Positions 1 to 9,674 of a DNA stretch of 64,000 bases are shown here, piece after piece. Position 1 is the stretch's first letter. Each line of letters opens with the position of its first letter. The translations under genes were made by a program, and so were the position numbers. Under the pieces are notes generated by a model. It had not been told where the DNA came from. It saw nothing but the letters and a program-made list of their open reading frames with translations, and searched no databases. The DNA is from Acidobacteriaceae bacterium (GTDB taxonomy: Bacteria > Acidobacteriota > Terriglobia > Terriglobales > Acidobacteriaceae), in the NCBI GenBank assembly GCA_003139095.1, contig PLHW01000030.1:513-64512 (forward strand), given 5' to 3'.

Positions 1-2835
1 TTCAACGCCGATTTCGACGGCGACCAGATGGCAGTGCACATCCCGCTCTCGCCGGAAGCGCAAGTCGAAGCCAGCGTTCTGATGCTGTCTTCGCACAATA
101 TTCTGTCGCCGGCGTCAGGCCAGCCCATCACCGTGCCCACGCAGGACATGGTGCTTGGCCTCTATTACCTGACCAAAGGCAAGCCGGGCGCGAAGGGCGA
201 AGGCCGCTCGTTCGCGAACATCGACGACGTTGTGATTGCTCTCGAAGCCGGTGAAGTCGAAACCCTGACCCCGATTCGTCTGCGCTATACGGGCGAGGTG
301 CTCGATCTAACCCAGGCATACGACGACCAGGATGTAAGCCACACCGACACCGTGCACTTCGATCGGGAATATATCAACACGACGGTTGGCCGTACGATTC
401 TGAACGACCACCTGCCCAAGACCGTTGCCGGACGCGAGCCGATGCCGTACATCAATGGCCTGCTCAAGAAAAAGGGCATCGGCCAGCTGGTGAACTACTG
501 CTATTTGCGCTACGGGCTCGAGACCACGGTCAAAATGCTCGACGAGATCAAGTCGCTTGGCTTCCGCTACGCTACGCGTGCTGGCTTGTCGATCGGCATC
601 GATGACATGGTCATCCCGGACAACAAAAAGACCCTGGTGAAAGACGCCGACAAGCAGGTCATCGCGGTCCAGCAACAATACCTGGACGGCGCGATCACCA
701 ACGGCGAGCGCTACAACAAGGTCATCGAAATCTGGTCGGCGATCACGGAGAAAGTTGCCGACGAAATGTTTAACCAGATGCAGAGACGTGACAAAGAGGG
801 CGATCTGAACCCGATTTACGTCATGGCCGACTCGGGCGCTCGTGGATCGAAGCAGCAGATTCGCCAGCTCTCCGGTATGCGCGGACTGATGGCCAAGCCG
901 ACGGGTGAAATTATCGAGACGCCGATCACGGCGAACTTCCGTGAAGGTCTTACGGTGCTCGAATACTTTATCTCGACGCACGGCGCGCGCAAGGGTCTGG
1001 CCGATACGGCGCTGAAGACCGCCGACTCGGGCTACCTGACGCGGCGTCTGGTCGACGTGGCGCAGGACGTGATCATCAGCGAGTACGACTGCGGCACGGT
1101 GGACGGGATTTTCGTCTCCGGTATCGTCGAAGCCGGCGAAATCATCGAACCGTTGCGCGACCGCATCGTCGGCCGCGTATCGCTCGAGAAGATCAAAGAC
1201 TACGACGGCCAGGTTGTCGTCGACGTCAACCAGGAGATCACCGAAGACCTGGCGGGCGCGATTCAGGCCGCCGGCATCGAGCGTGTGAAGATTCGCTCGG
1301 TGCTGACCTGCGAATCGAGACGCGGCGTCTGCGTCATGTGCTATGGACGTAACCTCGCGTCCGGCCGTCTCGTCGAACTGGGCGAGGCAACCGGCGTTAT
1401 CGCGGCGCAATCGATCGGCGAACCGGGAACACAGCTCACCATGCGTACCTTTCACATCGGCGGCACGGCATCGCGAGTTTCTGAGCAGTCGCGCCTCGAT
1501 GCCAAGAGCAACGGGCTGGTGCGCTTCATCAACATGCAGACCGTGAAGTCGAAGACCGGCGACCTGGTGGTGATGAACCGCCAGGGTTCGATCGCGGTGG
1601 TCGACGAAAAGGGCCGCGAGCGCGAGCGTTACGCGGTAGTATACGGCGCCAAGGTGAAGGTTACCGACGGTGGCCCCGTCCAACTTGGCCAGGCACTGGT
1701 CGAGTGGGACCCGTACACCTTCGCGATCCTCACCGAAATCGGGGGCACGGCGCAGTTCAAGGACCTGCAGGAAGGCATCACGCTGCACGAAGAAGTGGAC
1801 GAGGTCACCGGCCTGTCGCGGCACGTGGTCGCCGATTCGCCCGATGAAAAGCGCCAACCGGCAATTGTCATCAAGGGCAAGGCGAGCAAACGCTACCTGA
1901 TGCCGTCCCGCGCTCACCTCATGGTGCAGGACGGAGATGCGGTCTTCCCCGGCGATGTGCTGGCGAAGATTCCGCGTGAAACCACCAAGACCAAGGACAT
2001 CACGGGCGGTCTGCCGCGTGTGGTCGAATTGTTCGAGGCGCGCAAGCCGCGCGAAACCGCGGTCATCAGCGAAATCGATGGCGTAGTTCGCTTCGGCGAG
2101 GTTTCAAAAGGCCAGCGCAAACTTTATGTGACGGCCGACAACGGCACCGAGAAGGAATACTCGGTTCCGCGCGGCGTGCACATTAACGTGCAGGAAGGCG
2201 AGCGCGTCAAAGCGGGCGAACCGCTGATGGATGGGCCGCTCAATCCGCACGATATTCTGGCTGTGCTCGGCGAGAAAGAGCTCCAGGCGTACCTGGTGAA
2301 CGAAATCCAGGAAGTCTACCGGCTCCAGGGCGTCAACATTTCCGACAAGCACATCGAAGTGATTGTGCGCCAGATGATGCGCTGGGTGAAGGTTGAGGAC
2401 GTGGGCGACACGCAGTTCCTGCTCGAACAGCAAGTGGACAAGTTCCGTTTCCACGAGGAGAACGAGCGCGTCATTCGCGAAGGCGGCAAACCAGCCACCG
2501 GGCGTCCGCTGCTTCTTGGCATCACCAAGGCGTCGCTCTCGACCGATTCGTTCATCTCCGCCGCCTCCTTCCAGGAGACGACGCGCGTGCTGACCGAGGC
2601 TTCTATTCAGGGAGCCGTCGATCATCTGCGCGGGCTGAAGGAGAACGTGATCGTGGGCCGCTTGATTCCTGCCGGCACCGGTATGGAGTACTACCGCAAC
2701 GTGCGCCTCTCTCCAGAAATGGAAGAGGCCGCGCACAAGGTGCAGGAGGAAGTCTCGCATGCCTACGAAGAGGCCGAGCGCGCGCTCGAGCTCATGCGTC
2801 ATGAAGGCGAGACGGAAGAACTTGCTGCGGAGTAA
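1..2835 (+). CDS. rpoC: DNA-directed RNA polymerase subunit beta' (3' part, 5' end outside window)
   Basis: This is the C-terminal two thirds of RpoC. The reading frame is open from base 1, so the gene continues upstream and the ATG at 28 is internal. The first residues spell the catalytic Mg-binding loop NADFDGDQ. Further on are the bridge-helix segment [17 protein letters not shown], the second zinc site (a Cys in EYDCGTVDG followed by [13 protein letters not shown]) and the trigger-loop segment [13 protein letters not shown]. The C-terminus ends in an acidic tail after the conserved [20 protein letters not shown] block. It is the core transcription enzyme. In most bacteria rpoC follows rpoB, which should lie just left of the window. 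A hairpin follows the stop codon. Identification is essentially certain. Confidence 0.99.
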   Translation, partial: FNADFDGDQMAVHIPLSPEAQVEASVLMLSSHNILSPASGQPITVPTQDMVLGLYYLTKGKPGAKGEGRSFANIDDVVIALEAGEVETLTPIRLRYTGEVLDLTQAYDDQDVSHTDTVHFDREYINTTVGRTILNDHLPKTVAGREPMPYINGLLKKKGIGQLVNYCYLRYGLETTVKMLDEIKSLGFRYATRAGLSIGIDDMVIPDNKKTLVKDADKQVIAVQQQYLDGAITNGERYNKVIEIWSAITEKVADEMFNQMQRRDKEGDLNPIYVMADSGARGSKQQIRQLSGMRGLMAKPTGEIIETPITANFREGLTVLEYFISTHGARKGLADTALKTADSGYLTRRLVDVAQDVIISEYDCGTVDGIFVSGIVEAGEIIEPLRDRIVGRVSLEKIKDYDGQVVVDVNQEITEDLAGAIQAAGIERVKIRSVLTCESRRGVCVMCYGRNLASGRLVELGEATGVIAAQSIGEPGTQLTMRTFHIGGTASRVSEQSRLDAKSNGLVRFINMQTVKSKTGDLVVMNRQGSIAVVDEKGRERERYAVVYGAKVKVTDGGPVQLGQALVEWDPYTFAILTEIGGTAQFKDLQEGITLHEEVDEVTGLSRHVVADSPDEKRQPAIVIKGKASKRYLMPSRAHLMVQDGDAVFPGDVLAKIPRETTKTKDITGGLPRVVELFEARKPRETAVISEIDGVVRFGEVSKGQRKLYVTADNGTEKEYSVPRGVHINVQEGERVKAGEPLMDGPLNPHDILAVLGEKELQAYLVNEIQEVYRLQGVNISDKHIEVIVRQMMRWVKVEDVGDTQFLLEQQVDKFRFHEENERVIREGGKPATGRPLLLGITKASLSTDSFISAASFQETTRVLTEASIQGAVDHLRGLKENVIVGRLIPAGTGMEYYRNVRLSPEMEEAAHKVQEEVSHAYEEAERALELMRHEGETEELAAE

Positions 2836-2858
2836 GATGGCCGCGTTTTGATACAAAG

Positions 2859-2885
2859 GGGGCGACGACAGTCGCCCCTTACCTT
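2859..2885 (+). terminator. hairpin after rpoC, probable terminator
   Basis: The sequence GGGGCGAC-gaca-GTCGCCCC forms an 8-bp stem with a 4-base loop, 23 bases after the rpoC stop. The T tract after it is weak (ttaccttta), so it may be an inefficient or factor-assisted terminator. Confidence 0.55.
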
Positions 2886-2954
2886 TAGGAAGAGAATGTG
2901 TCGTCAGATATTTGAATCAGCCAATTTATTGCAGACTGATTCTATGGATAATGT

Positions 2955-3941
2955 TTGCGTAACAACACGGCTCTCAACCCGATGGCTTTAGCCCTTGAAC
3001 CACCGCGTCTGACCGGCGAACCGGAGGACCCCAAGCGCGCGCCCGAGCCGATTCCCGGCGGCCTGATTCTGGCGCCCGCGCTGGGACGTTTCTGGCGCCT
3101 GTTTCGGCTGTCGGTCTGGCGCGCTTTCGAACATGACGCGTTCGCGATCGCCAAAGGCGGGGCCTATTCGTCGATCTTCACGTTCTTCCCGTTTTTGCTT
3201 GTGCTCGGTTCGGTGATGGCGACGGTTCGTCGCGGCGAAGTTTACCTGACGGAAATCTCCAACGCCCTCGGCAAAATTTTGCCGGCGGGCACATCGGCGG
3301 CGCTCGCCTATCTTCGCGGTAGCCCAAATCGGCCGGTGGGCCTGCTCGTCACCACGTCGCTGCTGACAATGTGGACTGCCTCGGGCGTCATCATCTCGTG
3401 GATGGACGGCTTCCGCCGCGCCTATCAGCTTCCGAAGACCTGGGGCCTGGTCAAGGAGCGGCTGATCGCTATGTCGCTCGTGCTGATGGCGGGGCTACCC
3501 CTGATGTTTTCCACCGTTCTGGTCGCGTTTGGCAGCCGCATCGAATTGCGCATCCTTTTTTATATTGGCCACGAATTTGGGCCGGTGATCTTTCTCCTGT
3601 GGGGCTTAATCCGCTGGATCATCGCGATTCTGACCAGCATTGCCGTGATGCAGCTTATCTACCATAATGCGGTGCCGCGCACGCAGCCCTGGCACAGCGT
3701 GTTGCCGGGCGCGGTGCTCGCCACGGCGATGTGGCTGCTTTCGACAGCATTGTTCGGGTGGTATTTGCAGCGCTATGCCAATTACAGCGTAATCTATGGC
3801 TCGCTGGGCGCGGGCATCGCGCTGCTCACTTGGATGTACCTCATTTCGCTGGTCGTGCTGATCGGCGCCGAGTTCAATGCGCTAATCTACCCGCGCGGGC
3901 TGGGGAAAGTGGCGCGGCGCACTGGCGATGAGAGCCGCTGA
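2955..3941 (+). CDS. YihY/BrkB family inner-membrane protein
   Basis: This is a 328-residue polytopic membrane protein of the YihY/virulence factor BrkB family (older annotations call it RNase BN). The family signature is visible: a cytoplasmic N-terminus, then AFAIAKGGAYSSIFTFFPFLL, several hydrophobic helices, and the C-terminal segment YGSLGAGIALLTWMYLISLVVLIGAEFNA. Family members are integral membrane proteins of uncertain biochemical function, with transport having been proposed. The listed start is TTG; an in-frame ATG lies at 2982 and neither has a clear ribosome-binding site. The stop overlaps the start of pyruvate kinase by 14 bases, suggesting translational coupling. Confidence 0.85.
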   Translation: MRNNTALNPMALALEPPRLTGEPEDPKRAPEPIPGGLILAPALGRFWRLFRLSVWRAFEHDAFAIAKGGAYSSIFTFFPFLLVLGSVMATVRRGEVYLTEISNALGKILPAGTSAALAYLRGSPNRPVGLLVTTSLLTMWTASGVIISWMDGFRRAYQLPKTWGLVKERLIAMSLVLMAGLPLMFSTVLVAFGSRIELRILFYIGHEFGPVIFLLWGLIRWIIAILTSIAVMQLIYHNAVPRTQPWHSVLPGAVLATAMWLLSTALFGWYLQRYANYSVIYGSLGAGIALLTWMYLISLVVLIGAEFNALIYPRGLGKVARRTGDESR

Positions 3942-5439
3942 CGTGAAAGCAAAAGTCCCATCGCCCGCAACGAGACTCCGCCGTGCAAAGATTGTCTGCA
4001 CCATCGGCCCAGCATGCGATTCCGAAGATTTCATTGCCGAATTGATGCGCCTCGGAATGGATGTTGCGCGCCTCAACTTTTCTCACGGAACTCATCCGGA
4101 GCATGCCAGGCGCATCCAGCGATTACGCGATACCGCGCGCAAGTTAAAACGCACGATCTGCATTTTGCAGGATCTGCAAGGCCCGAAGATCCGAACCGGG
4201 CGGTTGAAGAATGGCGCGCCCGTCGAACTGGAGCGGGGAAGCCGGCTGACGATCACGACGCGCGAAGTGGTGGGCAGCGCGGCGATGATCTCTACGGACT
4301 TTTCCGGTCTTGCGCGAGAAGTCGAGCCGGGCGCCCGCGTGCTCCTATCGGACGGGCGCATCGAGCTCAAAGTTCGCGCGGTTCGCGGCGAAGACGTGGA
4401 GTGCGAAGTCCTCAACGGAGGCATGCTCGGCGAGCACCAGGGTATCAACCTGCCCGGCGCGGCGGTTGCCATCCCCGCTCTGACCGTCAAAGACAAACTC
4501 GATCTCCAGTTCGGATTGAAACACGGAGTCGATGTCGTCGCGCTCTCTTTTGTCCGCTCGGCCGACGACATCCGGATGGCGAAGGAACTGATGCGGGGCT
4601 TCGGGAAATCGGTTCCGATTGTCGCCAAGCTGGAAAAGCCCCAAGCCATCGAGCAACTGGAAGAGATTCTCGAAGCGGCGGACGGCGTCATGATCGCACG
4701 CGGCGACTTGGGCGTGGAATTGCCGCCCGAGAAAGTTCCCATTATCCAAAAGCAGGTGATTCAGCGTGCCAGTGTGTGGCGCAAGCCGGTCATCACCGCG
4801 ACCCAGATGCTGGAATCGATGACCGAAAACCCGCGCCCCACGCGGGCGGAGGCGAGCGATGTGGCCAACGCTATTTTCGACGGCACCGATGCGGTCATGC
4901 TTTCCGGCGAGACCGCCAGCGGCCGCTACCCGCGCGAGGCCGTTGCCATGATGGCGCGCATCATTCTGGAAGCGGAAGCGAGCATTGCGCAATCGCCGGC
5001 CGTACTGCGGCGGCGGCACGAGAATCGCCGTTACTCGATCGCCGAAACGATTTGCGAGTCGATCGCGCACGCGGCCGAAGATTTGCCGATGCGCGCCATC
5101 GCGGTTTTCACCGAGAGTGGAAATACGGCGCGCATGTTATCCAAGCACCGGCCAAGGGTCTGCATCTATGCCTTCAGTCGTAACTTGGAAGTTTGCAATC
5201 GTATGAACGCGCTTTGGGGCGTGCATCCTGTTCACAAAGAGAAATGGGAATCGGCTGAGTCGATGCTCCAGACCGCCGAGATGGAACTACTGCCGAAGGG
5301 ACTGATCCACGACGGAGAGGTGCTCGGCCTGGTCGCAGGAACGAAGCTCACTTCAGGCGCGACCAATTTTATGCGGCTGCACACGGTGGGAGAGAAGGAT
5401 GGGCCGCCGACGAAGCGCCACCGCAAGCCAAGAGCATAG
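3928..5439 (+). CDS. pyk: pyruvate kinase
   Basis: It catalyses phosphoenolpyruvate + ADP to pyruvate + ATP, the last step of glycolysis, in the cytoplasm. The 503-residue length suits the family. Visible motifs are CTIGPACDSEDF and RLNFSHG at the N-terminus, the active-site Lys region IVAKLEKPQAIEQLEEIL, MIARGDLGVELP, and the signature block with ITATQMLESM and PTRAEASDVANAIFDGTDA, followed by the C-terminal allosteric domain. The ATG lies inside the 3' end of the YihY gene (14-base overlap). The alpha/beta hydrolase follows after 17 bases on the same strand, so the three genes may be co-transcribed. Confidence 0.97.
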   Translation: MRAADVKAKVPSPATRLRRAKIVCTIGPACDSEDFIAELMRLGMDVARLNFSHGTHPEHARRIQRLRDTARKLKRTICILQDLQGPKIRTGRLKNGAPVELERGSRLTITTREVVGSAAMISTDFSGLAREVEPGARVLLSDGRIELKVRAVRGEDVECEVLNGGMLGEHQGINLPGAAVAIPALTVKDKLDLQFGLKHGVDVVALSFVRSADDIRMAKELMRGFGKSVPIVAKLEKPQAIEQLEEILEAADGVMIARGDLGVELPPEKVPIIQKQVIQRASVWRKPVITATQMLESMTENPRPTRAEASDVANAIFDGTDAVMLSGETASGRYPREAVAMMARIILEAEASIAQSPAVLRRRHENRRYSIAETICESIAHAAEDLPMRAIAVFTESGNTARMLSKHRPRVCIYAFSRNLEVCNRMNALWGVHPVHKEKWESAESMLQTAEMELLPKGLIHDGEVLGLVAGTKLTSGATNFMRLHTVGEKDGPPTKRHRKPRA

Positions 5440-5456
5440 CCACGGGGTTCACCGAG

Positions 5457-6152
5457 ATGCGCGGGGAATTCGTCCCTTCTATGGAAACCATCAACTCATT
5501 CTTCGCTCAGGATATTGATCCTCAGGTCCGCGGCTGGGTACATACCCCGCATAATCCGCGCGGCGATGCGCTGATCCTGACGCACGGCGCGGGCGGCAAT
5601 TGCACGGCGCCTTTGCTGGTTGCGCTTGCCGAAACTTTCTGTGGGCATGGTTTCACCGTCCTGCGCTGCGATCTTCCCTTCCGGCAGGAGCGGCGAACCG
5701 GCCTTCCATTTCCTGGAAATGCCGCGCGCGACCGGGCGGGGCTGCACAATGCCGTCGCGGCGATGCGTAAGGTGGTAAGCGGCAAAATGTTTCTTGGCGG
5801 ACATTCGTACGGAGGGAGACAAGCCACACTGCGCTGCTCGGAAGAGCACGATCTTGTTTCTGGATTACTGCTGCTTTCGTATCCGCTGCATCCGCCCCGC
5901 AAGCCAGAGCAACTGCGCATTCAGCACCTGCCAAATCTGCGCACACCGAGTCTGTTCGTACATGGAACGCGCGATCCGTTCGGCGGCATCGAGGAGATGA
6001 AGAAAGCGCTACAGTTAATTCCCGCAAGAAACGAACTAATGGAAGTGGACGGCGTGGGGCACGATCTGGGCTTCAAAGGGAAGAGCCGTAATGACGAGCT
6101 ACCCGCGCGGATCGTTGCGGCTTTTCGACGCCTTAACCAGATCAACTCTTAG
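5457..6152 (+). CDS. alpha/beta-fold hydrolase, COG3571-like
   Basis: This 231-residue soluble hydrolase has a complete Ser-Asp-His triad: nucleophile elbow GHSYGG (about residue 119), Asp in HGTRDPFGG, and His in VDGVGHDLG. The oxyanion-region motif LTHGAGGN lies near the N-terminus. The overall pattern resembles the small COG3571/KANL3-type hydrolases; the substrate cannot be read from sequence. An alternative start is the ATG at 5481 (METINSFF). The 3' end overlaps the convergent small secreted-protein gene by 11 bases. Confidence 0.8.
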   Translation: MRGEFVPSMETINSFFAQDIDPQVRGWVHTPHNPRGDALILTHGAGGNCTAPLLVALAETFCGHGFTVLRCDLPFRQERRTGLPFPGNAARDRAGLHNAVAAMRKVVSGKMFLGGHSYGGRQATLRCSEEHDLVSGLLLLSYPLHPPRKPEQLRIQHLPNLRTPSLFVHGTRDPFGGIEEMKKALQLIPARNELMEVDGVGHDLGFKGKSRNDELPARIVAAFRRLNQINS

Positions 6153-6441
6153 CGTCGGGACTTCTCTGCTCGCTGGTTTTAGGCGGCGACTTTGGCGGCT
6201 CTTCCTTCGCGGGCGGTTTGTTTGGAACGCACATCAGATACGTTGGACCCATCATCTGTGGATTGGGCGGGTTCACCGCTTGGATGTGATAGCCCGCGGG
6301 GCAGGTTTGACCGGGGAGCATCTCGCATCCGCTGACGCCGTAATGAGTCACAGTCTTGCACGCTGGGGCCTCGCCCGCCGCATTCGCGGACATGAGCGCG
6401 ACCGCAATCCCCCAACCTGCACAGAGCCGACGAAGCATCAT
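6142..6441 (-). CDS. small secreted protein, unknown function
   Basis: This 99-residue protein has a probable signal peptide (MMLRRLCAGWGIAVALMSANAAG). The mature part has four cysteines and a proline- and lysine-rich C-terminus (KPPAKEEPPKSPPKT). I do not recognise a family. A GGAG lies at normal distance before the first ATG. The gene starts 32 bases after the rhomboid protease gene on the same strand, so the two may form an operon. Its tail overlaps the convergent hydrolase gene. It is supported by the signal peptide, ribosome-binding site and position; the function is unknown. Confidence 0.6.
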   Translation of the reverse strand: MMLRRLCAGWGIAVALMSANAAGEAPACKTVTHYGVSGCEMLPGQTCPAGYHIQAVNPPNPQMMGPTYLMCVPNKPPAKEEPPKSPPKTSEQRSPDAKS

Positions 6442-6473
6442 TGGGTCTCCTTCACTGAGTTCGTAGTATTTGC

Positions 6474-7313
6474 CTAATTCACCCAGCCCGATTTCCCTCC
6501 GCCGTTTGTCTTGTCTTCCTCGTCGGGAGGGATGTAGTTGCCGTGCTCGTCGAAAGTGACTTTGCGGTCGTGCTTGCGCATGTAGACCTCGAACTTCTTC
6601 GCGGCGCGCCGCCTCTTCCAGCGATAGTACGAGTTCCGCACGCCGAAATATTGTTCGGAAGCCGTATGAGTGAGGCCACGGCGCGGCGCGAACTTCACGA
6701 AGAGGAATCCAAAGAGCAGTCCGCCGAGGTGCGCAAAATTCGCAACGCCGTTTTGCGTGGGATCGAAGATGGCATAAATCGCGATTACGATCCAGATTCC
6801 GACCACGTACTTGGCCTTGATCGAAAACGGCAGCGGAAACAGATACATTTCCTGGTTAGCATAGAGAATGCCGAAAGCCATCAGCAAGCCAAAGATGCCG
6901 CCGGAAGCGCCCACCGTGGCCGTGTTCGGGCTCATGCCGAGGAAATGGGTGTAGGAGACGGCAACAGTGACAAGCGCCGCCCCCACTACGCAGAACAGGT
7001 AGCACTCAATGAAGCGCCGCGAACCCCAGTCGCGCTCGAGATAAGCGCCGATGAACCAGAGCGTCAGCATGTTGAAGAACAGGTGACTCCATCCCGCATG
7101 CAGCACTGAATAGGTGACGAGTTGCCAGAACTCGCCTTTCATTACGAAAACGGGGATGAGCGCAAACCATTCATCGACCCAGCGCAGGTCGACGGAAAAG
7201 ACGCGCCGCAGGATCAGTTCGGCGAAGAAGATTGCGGTGCATGTAATGATGATGCGCCGGACCCATCCGGCGAAGGGCGGGAAGCTGAACGAAATGGTGC
7301 CGCCGCGTTTCAT
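6474..7313 (-). CDS. rhomboid family intramembrane serine protease
   Basis: This is a membrane-embedded serine protease that cleaves transmembrane helices. The catalytic Ser motif is GASGGIFGLL and the catalytic His is in NFAHLGGLLFGF. The first luminal loop and helix pattern (VLHAGWSHLFFNMLTLWFIG) is typical for rhomboids, giving six or more membrane helices. The C-terminal 70 residues are cytoplasmic and basic. I chose the ATG at 7313 (MKRGGTISF) because the longer open frame only adds nine residues that come from the intergenic repeat. Substrates are unknown. Confidence 0.9.
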   Translation of the reverse strand: MKRGGTISFSFPPFAGWVRRIIITCTAIFFAELILRRVFSVDLRWVDEWFALIPVFVMKGEFWQLVTYSVLHAGWSHLFFNMLTLWFIGAYLERDWGSRRFIECYLFCVVGAALVTVAVSYTHFLGMSPNTATVGASGGIFGLLMAFGILYANQEMYLFPLPFSIKAKYVVGIWIVIAIYAIFDPTQNGVANFAHLGGLLFGFLFVKFAPRRGLTHTASEQYFGVRNSYYRWKRRRAAKKFEVYMRKHDRKVTFDEHGNYIPPDEEDKTNGGGKSGWVN

Positions 7314-7320
7314 CGAAGTT

Positions 7321-7420
7321 CCATGTTTCAAAGGTCTCAAGGTCTCAAGGTTTCAAAGAAAAACCGCGCGCCGCAGGTCTTAACTTTGAGACCTTGCCCC
7401 TTGAAACTCTGAAACCTTGT
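7321..7420. repeat. iterated intergenic repeat, ggtctcaag / ggtttcaaag units in both orientations
   Basis: The short gap between the rhomboid start and the M28 stop is almost filled with direct and inverted copies of a roughly 9-base unit: tcaaggtctcaaggtttcaa on the left, then tttgagaccttg and ctgaaaccttg on the right. The arms can pair. I see no gene in it. Confidence 0.7.
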
Positions 7421-7422
7421 TC

Positions 7423-8892
7423 CTACCTTTCCGGCTCGGGCACAACGGGCAGGCTGCGATGGCCAGCGGCGTCGAGCGCGCGGACGGCGAATATCACATT
7501 ATCCTTCGAAACCGGCAGAGTTGCACGCGCGCCACTGCTGACCATTTGGACGTGCTCCCAATCGGAGGCGGTAGTGGAGCGCCAGAGTACCTCGTACGAG
7601 GTCGCGCCGGGAGACGGATTCCACGTAAGTGTCGTGTCGTTTTCCAGTTGCTTCGTAAGGATCTTCACGCTGGTGGGCGGAGCAGGGGCGGAAGCGAGCG
7701 AGGCGAGGGTCGCGGCATTCAGCCTAGCGACGTGGGCTATGAAGTCGAAGTTGACGAACTTAGGCAGGTCGCCATACTCGATGCCGTTCTCGGTGCGCAC
7801 ATCCTGATGCTGGTGGTTATAGTCTTCACGGAATTCGGTGAAGCGGACGGCGGCGAAGCCTTGCTGATTGAATGAGAGATGGTCTCCGCCACGCAGAAAG
7901 CGGTCGAGGCGGAAGATCGTCAGCGGACTGACGCCTGTGTTATACGTGCGGCCAACATCGACGATATAGCGAGCGAGTTCGCGGGAAGGCGAGTCGCTCT
8001 CGCCGCCGAGGGCGCGAATGCGCTTGATCTCGGCGTCGGTGGCGGCGTTCGGGAGGCCCTCGGAGAACACGCGCACAACGCTTGCATCCTGCTGCGGATT
8101 GCGGTCGCCGCCAACGATATCGTTGTTCAGCACGGCTTCGATCTTCCATCCCTGCTGCTTTGCCATTTGGGCAAAGTGTTTGCTGCCGTTCAAGCCCTGT
8201 TCTTCGCCCGCGACTGTGAGGAAGATGATGGTCGCAGGAAACCGGGCTTGGGACGCGGCTTTGCTGAGGACACGGGCGCATTCCAGGCTGACGGCTGTGC
8301 CGCTGCCGTCGTCGTTGGCCCCGGGCGCGGGATCGGTGCCGTTGAAGGTGTCGCTGTTGCGGGAATCGTAGTGACCGCTTACCAGGACGATACGATCGGC
8401 CTGTTCCGGGTCGGAGCCGCGCAGGATGGCATAAACGTTGGTGATCTGCGTGGGAGTCTTGATGCGCTCCTGAGGCTGCTCGATGAAGGAGTCGGTCCTG
8501 ACCTCAAGGCAGCCGCTGCAGTCTTTGGAATAGCGCTCAAACTCGGACTTGATCCAATTGCGAGCCGCGCCGACTCCTGTGCCGGCTTTGACTGAGGCTT
8601 CATCCTGCGGGGAAATGGTGGAGCGGTTGCCGAAGCTGACGAGCTTGTCGATGGTCTGGCGAATGCGCTCGGGCGAGACCTGCTTGATCGCCTCGGCGAT
8701 GCGAGGGTCGGGTGCCTGGGCCGCTGCAACGGTTGCGCCGGGCGCGTTGCGAGCCGGCTTTTCCCGTCCCTGGCACAAATGGGGGCAGCAGACCAATGCC
8801 AACGCGACCGCGCCGACGGTTTCGATGAACCTTTGAGAGCGACCCTTGTGGAGAACTTTTGGCAGCGAACGAGAATTTTCCGCGTAACCCAC
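7423..8892 (-). CDS. secreted M28 family metallopeptidase
   Basis: This is a zinc aminopeptidase-like protein of 489 residues. A signal sequence covers about residues 20-45 (FIETVGAVALALVCCPHLCQG). The zinc ligands of clan MH are visible in VSGHYDSRNS, GANDDGSGTAV and LTVAGEEQGLNGS, and a late His in GGDHLSFNQQGF. After the peptidase domain (to about residue 395) comes a roughly 90-residue fibronectin type III-like domain (PAPPTSVKILTK to the end). The start is GTG, with AAAGG upstream. It is divergent from the LysW-like gene. It is likely exported and degrades peptides. Confidence 0.88.
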   Translation of the reverse strand: MGYAENSRSLPKVLHKGRSQRFIETVGAVALALVCCPHLCQGREKPARNAPGATVAAAQAPDPRIAEAIKQVSPERIRQTIDKLVSFGNRSTISPQDEASVKAGTGVGAARNWIKSEFERYSKDCSGCLEVRTDSFIEQPQERIKTPTQITNVYAILRGSDPEQADRIVLVSGHYDSRNSDTFNGTDPAPGANDDGSGTAVSLECARVLSKAASQARFPATIIFLTVAGEEQGLNGSKHFAQMAKQQGWKIEAVLNNDIVGGDRNPQQDASVVRVFSEGLPNAATDAEIKRIRALGGESDSPSRELARYIVDVGRTYNTGVSPLTIFRLDRFLRGGDHLSFNQQGFAAVRFTEFREDYNHQHQDVRTENGIEYGDLPKFVNFDFIAHVARLNAATLASLASAPAPPTSVKILTKQLENDTTLTWNPSPGATSYEVLWRSTTASDWEHVQMVSSGARATLPVSKDNVIFAVRALDAAGHRSLPVVPEPER

Positions 8893-8953
8893 TTGACCTT
8901 TACCTCACGAAGAAACTAAATATAACAGGGGACTACGAGTCTGGAGGAAAGCA

Positions 8954-9172
8954 ATGGTGTATTGTCCTGAATGCGAGACCGATCTTGACATCGATGAGGA
9001 TGAGGTCGATGAAGGAGCGGTGGTCTCGTGCCCGGAGTGCGGTTCGGACTTCGAGGTGATCACGGTGAATCCCATCGAACTCAAGATGGTCGGTGAAGAC
9101 GAGATCGCCGACGTAGACGAAGAGGACGAAGACGCGGTCAAGGAAGACGCCGAGGACGAGGACGAACTCTGA
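8954..9172 (+). CDS. LysW-like zinc-ribbon protein with acidic tail
   Basis: This is a 72-residue protein. It has two CPEC knuckles (YCPECETD and SCPECGSDF) spaced as in the LysW amino-group carrier of alpha-aminoadipate lysine biosynthesis, followed by the conserved-looking FEVITVNPIEL. Canonical LysW ends in EDWGE-like sequence whose terminal Glu carries the substrate. This protein instead runs into a long Asp/Glu tail ending EDEDEL. No LysX, LysZ or LysY gene is nearby. A perfect GGAGG lies before the ATG. I would call it a LysW-like small zinc protein rather than a proven carrier. Confidence 0.8.
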   Translation: MVYCPECETDLDIDEDEVDEGAVVSCPECGSDFEVITVNPIELKMVGEDEIADVDEEDEDAVKEDAEDEDEL

Positions 9173-9195
9173 GCACGCGATGGAGACATGGGCGC

Positions 9196-9594
9196 TTGCG
9201 GCGTATCAGGCTGATTGTGGGCGGAGCCTTGTGCTTCGCGGCTCTGTCGGTTGCTTTGCCGGCGGTTCTGGCCCATGGCGCGGAGCGCGGCAAGCCGAGT
9301 CCATACGCGCTGATCTTCGGGACGGTGTGGGATCCTGACGGTCATCCGTTGTATGCGGTGCAGGTGAAGATCCGGCGCGCGGACCAGAAGAAAGCGCGCT
9401 GGGAGCTGTATTCCGATCATAATGGCGAGTTCGCGCAGCGCGTTCCGGTTGGGCCCGCAGACTACATCGTCTGGGCCGACGTGAAAAGGTACAAGCTGGA
9501 CGATGGGCGGAAGTTGCAGGCCGGGACTGAAGTCAAGGTACATATTGACGGCGACGAGCGGAGCGACATCGGGCTGCACTTGAGTTGGCGATAG
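9196..9594 (+). CDS. secreted protein with carboxypeptidase-regulatory-like domain
   Basis: This is a 132-residue exported protein. The signal peptide covers about residues 1-27 (RLIVGGALCFAALSVALPAVLA). A single beta-sandwich domain of the carboxypeptidase D regulatory type follows, recognisable from GTVWDPDGHPLYAVQVKIRR, then SDHNGEFAQRVPVGPADYIVWA. Such domains are common on acidobacterial surface proteins and have no catalytic function. The start is TTG; the nearby ATG at 9188 is out of frame and soon stops. It lies 23 bases after the LysW-like gene and may be co-transcribed. Confidence 0.65.
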   Translation: MRRIRLIVGGALCFAALSVALPAVLAHGAERGKPSPYALIFGTVWDPDGHPLYAVQVKIRRADQKKARWELYSDHNGEFAQRVPVGPADYIVWADVKRYKLDDGRKLQAGTEVKVHIDGDERSDIGLHLSWR

Positions 9595-9674
9595 TCTTCG
9601 CGGGTGAGTTGGCAGTCGCCGATGCATCTCATTGGCAGTAGCCAAGGCGCGCTGGAAACGGCAGAATAGATAGC

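Noticed and set aside
307-1917. 536-residue open frame antisense to rpoC
   Set aside because: High-GC shadow of a certain coding gene; His/Val/Arg/Asp composition follows from reading the opposite strand, with no domain.
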